8,566 bases of DNA, from the NCBI GenBank assembly GCA_947385505.1, contig CANDLP010000080.1, forward strand, positions 1 through 8,566, in the 5' to 3' direction. This DNA is from an uncultured Clostridia bacterium. Lineage in GTDB: Bacteria > Bacillota > Clostridia > Oscillospirales > Ruminococcaceae. Each line of letters starts with the position of its first letter. The stretch's first letter is position 1. The notes under the pieces are model-generated. The model was not told where the DNA came from, ran no database searches, and saw only the letters and a list, made by a program, of their open reading frames with translations. A program made the translations under genes and the position numbers. Positions 1 to 5,214 of the stretch are shown here, piece after piece.

Positions 1-24
1 GATCAAGGAGGGCTGCCTGAATAA
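1..24 (+). CDS. Possible 3' end of an upstream gene (partial)
   Basis: Frame 1 is open from the first base and ends at TAA 22-24, giving only seven residues (DQGGLPE). The stop overlaps the next start codon in a TAATG arrangement, and that gene's ribosome binding site (AAGGAGG, 5-11) would lie inside this tail. This is typical of translationally coupled operon genes and is the only reason to call it. Seven residues cannot be assigned a function, and the open frame could be chance. Confidence 0.35.
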   Translation, partial: DQGGLPE

Positions 25-671
25 TGCGATCCGTAATAAAAATGAAAAGATACACCGGCATTTTTGCTGTTATTTTAAGCATAGCCGTTTTATTTACCGC
101 ATGTATCGGAGGAAATGATAACGATGTACAAACGGAGGAAAGCACAAACGGCGCACCTGACACAATCACCGCACCGCTTACGGACGCGGAGATCACCGCC
201 GTTTCCACGGAAACTCTGCCTGTCACCGATATATCCTCGGAAACCTCAATAATCACCGAAATAACCGAAAAAACCACTCAAGACGATCTTATTGACAACA
301 ACAACAGCATTGTGCAAACCGCTGAGACACTTATAGGAATTCCGTTTGCCGAAAACGGAGCCAGTCCTTCGGACGGATTTGACAATTCGGGTTTTATATA
401 CTATGTGCTGAGAGAAAACGGATTTATTAACTGCCCGCGTCTGACCAAGGATCAAGCGGCTATGGGAACACACATTGCCTATGAGGAACTGAAAAGCGGG
501 GATCTGGCGTTTTTCTGCACCGCCGACAGCGGAAATCCGGATTTCGGAGGCATTTATATCGGCGAAGGTCAGATGATATATTCCCCCATGCCGGGGCAGA
601 CGGTGAAGATCGCGGACATAACCTCGGATTATTGGAAGGGGACGTTTGTGACGGGGATAAGCCTGTCTTAA
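24..671 (+). CDS. Lipoprotein with a catalytically degenerate NlpC/P60 domain
   Basis: A 215-residue predicted surface lipoprotein. Residues 1-27 form a lipoprotein signal peptide: basic start, hydrophobic stretch and lipobox LFTAC with Cys27 as the lipidation site. Residues ~31-95 are a Thr/Ser/Glu/Asp-rich spacer. Residues ~96-215 match the NlpC/P60 cysteine-peptidase pattern, which normally cuts peptidoglycan stem peptides: an AETLIGIPF start, GFDNSGF where the family has DCSG, CPRLTKDQ where LPR-Q is usual, the GDLAFF block, GGIYIG, and a closing DYWKGTF. The expected catalytic residues are all replaced: Cys by Asn121, the His of HVGIYIG by Phe174, and the third residue (usually His) by Tyr186. 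The fold therefore looks kept while hydrolysis looks lost; it may bind wall peptides. The start at 24 has AAGGAGGG at a good distance. Met7 (42) is possible but has no ribosome binding site. It is probably co-transcribed with the next lipoprotein gene, 28 bp downstream. Family call is confident; role is inferred. Confidence 0.88.
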   Translation: MRSVIKMKRYTGIFAVILSIAVLFTACIGGNDNDVQTEESTNGAPDTITAPLTDAEITAVSTETLPVTDISSETSIITEITEKTTQDDLIDNNNSIVQTAETLIGIPFAENGASPSDGFDNSGFIYYVLRENGFINCPRLTKDQAAMGTHIAYEELKSGDLAFFCTADSGNPDFGGIYIGEGQMIYSPMPGQTVKIADITSDYWKGTFVTGISLS

Positions 672-699
672 AACCTGTCTTCACAAAAAAGGAGAAGTA

Positions 700-1374
700 A
701 TGAAAAAAGTCGTGCTTTCAGCGGCGGCATGCTTATGCGCGTCTGCGCTTTTATCCTCTTGTACGGTCGAAGTTCCGGGCAGAGAGGTTACGGTGGAGTT
801 TGATCCGTATGATTATATCGTAAGCGCCGACGATACACCCGCGAAGGAATTTGATTTTGTACGGGGAAAAAGGGATGGAAACAAGTATTTTTCCGAAATG
901 TTTTCGGTTGGCGTAGAGCTGGACGAAAGCTATACATTCTTTTCCGAAGAAAAAATGGCGGAAATGAACGGTATACCCGATATGTCCGACAAAAATATAA
1001 GAGCCCGCATGGAGCTTCAGGGCGGGCTATATGAGATGGAGGCGGATAACGGAGATAACGGTTCGGTGATGTTTGTTTCCTCGGATATGGAAATTCTCGA
1101 TATGCGTTCATATGACGAGCGCCAATACGCGGAATTTATTTTTGAAGAGCTTAATGCTCAATATAAAGCCTTAACCGAGGTTGAAGGGGAAATTTCGGAC
1201 GTTACGCTGGCCGAAAAGGACGCCTGCTGCATCAAACTTTCCATAAATGGCGGAAAATCCTGTCAATATCACGTATTTTTCAAATCGGGAAAGTATATGT
1301 ATACCGTAACAATCACCGTCCCCGAAAAGGAAGAAGCGGAAAGAATACTTTCGGGATTTTACGGAGAAGCATGA
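700..1374 (+). CDS. Putative lipoprotein of unknown function
   Basis: A 224-residue protein beginning with a clear lipoprotein signal peptide: MKK, a hydrophobic stretch, then lipobox LLSSC with Cys21. The mature part is acidic and has no motif I can assign. Its C-terminal ~60 residues alternate beta-strand-like segments (CCIKLSINGG, CQYHVFFKSGKYMYTVTITV) and end in a helix-like EEAERILSGF. This layout resembles PsbP/Mog1-like small lipoprotein domains, but that is a weak visual resemblance. Cys176, Cys177 and Cys188 could form a disulfide outside the cell. GGAGAAG at 691-697 supports the start at 700. The gene sits 28 bp after the NlpC/P60-like lipoprotein gene with no terminator between, so the two are probably one transcript and may act together at the cell surface. 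Its last 16 bp overlap the end of the reverse-strand hydrolase gene. Reality of the gene is well supported; function is unknown. Confidence 0.85.
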   Translation: MKKVVLSAAACLCASALLSSCTVEVPGREVTVEFDPYDYIVSADDTPAKEFDFVRGKRDGNKYFSEMFSVGVELDESYTFFSEEKMAEMNGIPDMSDKNIRARMELQGGLYEMEADNGDNGSVMFVSSDMEILDMRSYDERQYAEFIFEELNAQYKALTEVEGEISDVTLAEKDACCIKLSINGGKSCQYHVFFKSGKYMYTVTITVPEKEEAERILSGFYGEA

Positions 1375-2324
1375 CGGATTATCTCGCTTATTATTCTTTC
1401 CATAGCGCCCTTGCCCGACATATGACCGCTGTTTTCTATTTTTATTAAGCTTAAGTTTTTGTTTTCGGCTTCCGAAACAAAGCCTTCCGCGGTTCTGTAT
1501 GAGGTTACGATATCCTTCTCGCCCTGCATTATAAAATAAGGCTTCTTTACGCTTTTCAAAACATTTCGCAAATCGATTTCAAGCAGCTCTTTTAACAAGG
1601 AGCTGTTTTTCATATATCCGTTTACCACAACCGCCCTGAAATCCTTAAAACGGTAATCGGGACCTGTAAGCATACCTTTCATAATACTTCCCACCGGCGC
1701 CGATTTATCAGCTTTGCACATATATCCCTCGGTGTATTTTCTTATGCAGGACATTATAAGCTTTGCATTTTCTACACTGTGTTCCTTCATTATCACGTCA
1801 AGCTTTTTCTTTTTGCTTTGGGGCATTTTTGACGCTTTCAGCGCTTCCTTTACTTCCCCGTTAAATGTCATTCCGCAAATAACCTGTCCGTATGTAAAAA
1901 CGCCGTCAATATCTTCGGACGCCGATGAAGCGGCTGCGTATGCCGCCAAAATGCTGCCCCATGACGTTCCGAAAAGATACAGCCTATTTTCGGGAAAACT
2001 CCGCTTTATTTCATGTATCAGATCTTCCGTCATATCGGTAAAATTCTTTATGCCGAAGGAATCATCTATGGGGTAATTGTTTATTCCGCAGCCTAACTGA
2101 TCCCAACAGACCAAAGTCAGCTTTTCGGTTATTTCCGTAAACATTCCTCGGCATCCTGCGGAAAACGGTACGGGAAAACCGGGACCGCCGTGAAGACAGA
2201 TTACAATGGGATTATTTTTTTGTTTTCCGTCAAGCATTACTTTTTGAGCGTATCCTCCGATAGTTAATGTGCGCAGCTCTGAAATCTCGTTGGTTTGCAG
2301 GGCTGTTTTTCGTAATCTGTTCAT
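1359..2324 (-). CDS. Alpha/beta hydrolase, proline iminopeptidase-like (S33-type)
   Basis: A 321-residue cytoplasmic alpha/beta hydrolase. Visible landmarks are the oxyanion-hole motif HGGPG (residues 45-49), WDQLGCG (74-80, where proline iminopeptidases usually have DQRG), the nucleophile elbow GTSWGS with Ser121, a likely catalytic Asp271 in GEKDIV, and His301 in NSGHMSG. The triad is complete, and the length is close to the ~300-320 residues usual for the family. HGGPG with a GxSWG elbow is characteristic of proline iminopeptidases and related aminopeptidases of family S33, but the family also includes esterases and lactonases, so the substrate is not fixed. The frame is open upstream to 2408, but I place the start at 2324: AAAGGA lies 9 bases before it, and a TTGACA/TATTAT promoter lies inside the longer version, so a transcript from that promoter could not encode the extension. 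No signal peptide. It is transcribed alone, opposite to its neighbours, and overlaps the lipoprotein gene by 16 bp at the 3' end. Confidence 0.88.
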   Translation of the reverse strand: MNRLRKTALQTNEISELRTLTIGGYAQKVMLDGKQKNNPIVICLHGGPGFPVPFSAGCRGMFTEITEKLTLVCWDQLGCGINNYPIDDSFGIKNFTDMTEDLIHEIKRSFPENRLYLFGTSWGSILAAYAAASSASEDIDGVFTYGQVICGMTFNGEVKEALKASKMPQSKKKKLDVIMKEHSVENAKLIMSCIRKYTEGYMCKADKSAPVGSIMKGMLTGPDYRFKDFRAVVVNGYMKNSSLLKELLEIDLRNVLKSVKKPYFIMQGEKDIVTSYRTAEGFVSEAENKNLSLIKIENSGHMSGKGAMERIISEIIRHASP

Positions 2325-2333
2325 TGAAAAATT

Positions 2334-2341
2334 TCCTTTCT
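2334..2341 (-). promoter_or_regulatory. Ribosome binding site that fixes the hydrolase start
   Basis: On the reverse strand this reads AGAAAGGA, with its AAAGGA core ending 9 bases before the ATG at 2324. The alternative upstream start at 2408 has no comparable site, so this favours the 321-residue product. Confidence 0.7.
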
Positions 2342-2355
2342 GTTGTGTATGCTTG

Positions 2356-2384
2356 ATAATATCATAATTTTGCGGGAATGTCAA
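2356..2384 (-). promoter_or_regulatory. Sigma-70/SigA-type promoter for the hydrolase gene
   Basis: On the reverse strand the -35 box TTGACA (2384-2379) is a perfect consensus. It is separated by exactly 17 bases from a -10 box TATTAT (2361-2356), one mismatch from TATAAT. Transcription would begin near 2349, giving a leader of about 25 bases with the ribosome binding site in it. It should be a strong housekeeping promoter. I see no clear operator palindrome overlapping it. Confidence 0.78.
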
Positions 2385-2468
2385 GAAAATTATGTACGGT
2401 TTAATCATATGACAGCATATTCCCGTTTACACCAATACTGAAAAAACGTTAAAAAATCCCGCATCCTA

Positions 2469-2497
2469 TTGCATTTGGCTATAATGTGTGCTACAAT
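2469..2497 (+). promoter_or_regulatory. Promoter for the membrane protein-galactosidase operon
   Basis: A TTGCAT box (2469-2474) lies 17 bases before TACAAT (2492-2497). The -10 is preceded by TG plus one base (2489-2491), an extended -10 element common in low-GC Gram-positives. A perfect TATAAT also occurs at 2480-2485, but it lacks a recognisable -35 at the right distance; it could be an alternative -10. Transcription would start near 2504, leaving a leader of about 55 bases. Confidence 0.6.
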
Positions 2498-2549
2498 ACA
2501 ATAAAGTATATTCTTTCTGCAAAAATGAAAATTTAATAAAAAACAACTC

Positions 2550-2554
2550 GGAGG
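2550..2554 (+). promoter_or_regulatory. Ribosome binding site deciding the membrane-protein start
   Basis: GGAGG lies 5 bases upstream of ATG 2560. The frame is also open back to a GTG at 2488, but that codon sits inside the predicted promoter and has no ribosome binding site. The product therefore starts with MEQNNN. Confidence 0.75.
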
Positions 2555-2559
2555 AAACT

Positions 2560-5202
2560 ATGGAGCAGAATAATAACACACCCGCCAATAAACCGTCTGA
2601 AAACGAATACAGCTTCCCTCATAATAAAGAGCAGTTTCAGAATGTGCTCCGTCAGGCGCAGCAGGGGCAGTATCAACAAACCGCAAACGTTTTTACGGAG
2701 CAGCAGAGCGACAGCCAAACCACAGCTAACGCAAACAACGTGAACAACGCAAATAACGCATATAAGACAAACGCGGAAAATACATATTCGTTTCCGCAGG
2801 AACAGCCCCGGCAATACGATAACAGGGTTCATTACAGCGCGGACGATATCACGCGTCAAAACGATTTTTACGGGTATCAGCAGCCTGTTTATTCAAGCAG
2901 CTTTACCCCCGCAAAAAAAAAGTTTAACCCGCTGGTGATAATACTTCCTCTTATTTTGCTTATTATTGCGGCAGCGGTGATTTTCTTTATATTGCTTAAC
3001 AATACCGTATCCTACCGCAAGGCGGAGGAAAATTATTTTAACAGCCTGAGCAATTCGTTTTTTGAAAAATACGATAAAATTTTGGAAAAAAACAAGTCAA
3101 GCGTTCATCAAAAAGCGGAAATAAAAGTGTCTATACCCGCAGCGGAATTGGCGGAAATTGAGCTGAACGATATATTTATGTGTGCAGACTCCGCAGTAAG
3201 CGGGGAAACAGTTTACGGAATGATCGACACAGTGATAGGAAAGCGCCCAATTACCCTTGAAAGCTGGACAAATCGGGAAAACTTCACAAATATACTGTTT
3301 ATTCCCGAAATAACCGATTTGTACCTTTATTTGAAACCAAACATCGAGCAAAACGGCACGGATGATCTTAACGAATTATATAATGACATTTTCGGAAAAA
3401 TATCGGAGTTTTACTTTGAATTGGCAGGCGATCCCCCGGTAGAGAAAAACGTGGAATTTACCGTAAACGGCAAGGTATTCAAAGCAGACAGATATATTGT
3501 AAAAATTGACGGTATCGGAACTGCAAGGCTTTTTAAGAAAACCGCCGAGGTTATTCTGGATAATGAAGCGGCGGCAGAAGCGCTTTGCAAAAGCCTGGGC
3601 TATAAAAATAAGGCGGAGCTTATGGAAAGCGAAGCCTATAAAAAAATGCTTAAAGAAACGGATGATATCATAAACGGAGCTAAAAATGACGGAAAATCCT
3701 TTCTCATGACCGTTTATGTAAAAAATAAGACCGTTATAGGCCGTGAAATAGTTTTTGCCGACGAAGAATTGTCTGACGGCGCGGCAGCGGACGACACAGG
3801 CCTTTACAATATGAGCGGCAATGCGGATAGCGAACTTAAAAATGTAAAAGAAATTGCCGAAAACCTTAGCGGAAAGCTGTATATAAATATCTATGAAATA
3901 CCAACCGAAAAAGGAAATTTCACCCACATATATTTTAAAACTTCTCAAAACGCCTTAAACTACGACGGAACCGATAAAATGTATACATCGGAAATGTATC
4001 TTGTCTGTGACGATGAGATTGACGGAAATGATAAAAATATTCACAGTGGAACTCTGAACTTAGGCTTTACCGATACCAACGGGGATTCAAACACCTTTAC
4101 AGCGAACTACACCGAGCTGTCGGTTACCGAAGAGCTTTTTCAGGGAAAAATAAATATGGCATACTCCGACGCTCCTGCTCTTTCAATGACCGTTGAACTA
4201 AACACGGACGGAGACAAAAAGCTGCTCGATCTTACCGTACCTAATATACTTACCGCCAACCTTACATTATCCCCCTCAGAGCTTGAATTCAAAGAAGCTC
4301 CCGTTCTTATAGAAGGACAGTATGTGGAAATTCCGGGTGACAGCCAAAATAAATCCGCAGCCGAAGCAAAGGCCCATGAAAAGTTACAGGAGGACGTTTT
4401 AGCCTTTGTATATAAGATTATGGGTGTAGACCTATACGGAAACGAGAATTCAGGCAATGAAAATGATTTTTTGAATACGTCGGAAGAAAAAGATGAACAC
4501 AACGGCAATGGTGATCCTACAACACTTGCTCCCATAGGAGAAGATAATGGTTCGGAAACGACGGTAAATGAAGAAAATGTGACCGAAATCACCGAAACCG
4601 CCCCTTCGGAAACAAGCGCGGCTGAAACAAAAACAGAAACACAAGACGTCCAAACACCTGAAACTTCTCCCGATCAAAATAAGGAAAGCGAAACAACGGC
4701 TCCCGTAATCACCCCCACTGCCTCAATTGACACAGGAAACGCTCAGAAAATAACCGGAACACAGATGGACAGTTTTAACAAAGGAAATTATTATAAGGCT
4801 GAAATTTATGTGGACGGTGAAAAAGGCGCTTCGGAAAACATTTCCGTAACCGAGCTTAAAGGCAGATTCGACAGTTATGTCAAGGGGAAGGTTTTGCAGA
4901 TTGATTTCGCCGAAGGGTATGATTTCGATTCCGCCCTTATAGTACTCACTTTTTCCGCCGAAACAATAAGCGGAGGCAGAAATTATCCCGACAGCCCCGC
5001 CCTTAAAGGGTTAGACAGATATATGGTGCTTGGCGCCGATGAGGATTACCAATACGGAGACAGAGAGATAGAGTGCTATAAATATTCGGACAGACAAATA
5101 GGGTTTATTGTGGAAAAATCCGGATATTATTATGTGACGGATATGGACGACTTTTTCTATAGCGTTATGGGAATAAGTCCCGATGAAATAATAAACGAAT
5201 AA
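2560..5202 (+). CDS. Large single-pass membrane protein of unknown function
   Basis: An 880-residue protein that I cannot assign to a family. Visible layout: residues 1-121 are a Gln/Asn-rich, low-complexity, probably cytoplasmic region carrying two YSFP motifs (17-20 and 76-79). A basic KKK (119-121) precedes one strongly hydrophobic helix (~124-147, PLVIILPLILLIIAAAVIFFILL), predicting N-in/C-out topology with no cleaved signal. Residues ~150-625 form a large outer region rich in predicted strands and charged helices. Residues ~626-730 are an acidic Thr/Ser/Glu-rich spacer with TEITET and SETSAAET stretches. Residues ~731-880 form a compact C-terminal domain ending in aromatic-rich SGYYYVTDMDDFFYSVMG. 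No enzyme motif, sortase signal or recognised wall-binding repeat is visible. The gene ends 12 bp before the alpha-galactosidase start, whose ribosome binding site overlaps this stop, so the two are very likely co-transcribed. A sensor, adhesion or sugar-capture role would be a guess. Confidence 0.85.
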   Translation: MEQNNNTPANKPSENEYSFPHNKEQFQNVLRQAQQGQYQQTANVFTEQQSDSQTTANANNVNNANNAYKTNAENTYSFPQEQPRQYDNRVHYSADDITRQNDFYGYQQPVYSSSFTPAKKKFNPLVIILPLILLIIAAAVIFFILLNNTVSYRKAEENYFNSLSNSFFEKYDKILEKNKSSVHQKAEIKVSIPAAELAEIELNDIFMCADSAVSGETVYGMIDTVIGKRPITLESWTNRENFTNILFIPEITDLYLYLKPNIEQNGTDDLNELYNDIFGKISEFYFELAGDPPVEKNVEFTVNGKVFKADRYIVKIDGIGTARLFKKTAEVILDNEAAAEALCKSLGYKNKAELMESEAYKKMLKETDDIINGAKNDGKSFLMTVYVKNKTVIGREIVFADEELSDGAAADDTGLYNMSGNADSELKNVKEIAENLSGKLYINIYEIPTEKGNFTHIYFKTSQNALNYDGTDKMYTSEMYLVCDDEIDGNDKNIHSGTLNLGFTDTNGDSNTFTANYTELSVTEELFQGKINMAYSDAPALSMTVELNTDGDKKLLDLTVPNILTANLTLSPSELEFKEAPVLIEGQYVEIPGDSQNKSAAEAKAHEKLQEDVLAFVYKIMGVDLYGNENSGNENDFLNTSEEKDEHNGNGDPTTLAPIGEDNGSETTVNEENVTEITETAPSETSAAETKTETQDVQTPETSPDQNKESETTAPVITPTASIDTGNAQKITGTQMDSFNKGNYYKAEIYVDGEKGASENISVTELKGRFDSYVKGKVLQIDFAEGYDFDSALIVLTFSAETISGGRNYPDSPALKGLDRYMVLGADEDYQYGDREIECYKYSDRQIGFIVEKSGYYYVTDMDDFFYSVMGISPDEIINE

Positions 5203-5214
5203 GGAGCATATTGT

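Larger units (their letters stand above)
2325..2559. other. Divergent intergenic region
   Basis: The 235 bases between the start codons of the hydrolase (reverse) and the large membrane protein (forward) hold both promoters and both ribosome binding sites. The two -35 boxes are 84 bases apart (2385-2468). The stretch between them is AT-rich and shows no obvious RNA gene, terminator or strong inverted repeat by eye. Confidence 0.7.

Noticed and set aside
662..681. Direct repeat CCTGTCTT at 12 bp spacing across the first lipoprotein's stop codon
   Set aside because: Only two short copies and no sign of a regulatory site or mobile-element duplication.
1321..1355. Inverted repeat CCCGAAA ... TTTCGGG followed by ATTTT, as a terminator for the lipoprotein operon
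   Set aside because: The loop is about 21 bases, the stem only 7 bp, and just four T's follow. It lies inside the coding end of the lipoprotein gene and could be chance from repeated GAAA/TTTC codons.
1714..2076. 120-codon forward open frame antisense to the hydrolase
   Set aside because: It lies wholly opposite a gene with an intact catalytic triad, and there is no ribosome binding site.
2740..2770. AAC-rich short repeats (Asn-Asn stretches) as a possible DNA repeat array
   Set aside because: In-frame low-complexity Asn/Ala coding with irregular units; not a tandem repeat or CRISPR-like array.
3376..3948. 190-codon reverse open frame inside the large membrane-protein gene
   Set aside because: Rich in Phe/Cys/Tyr from the complement of Glu/Lys/Ala codons. 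It is antisense shadow coding with no start signal.
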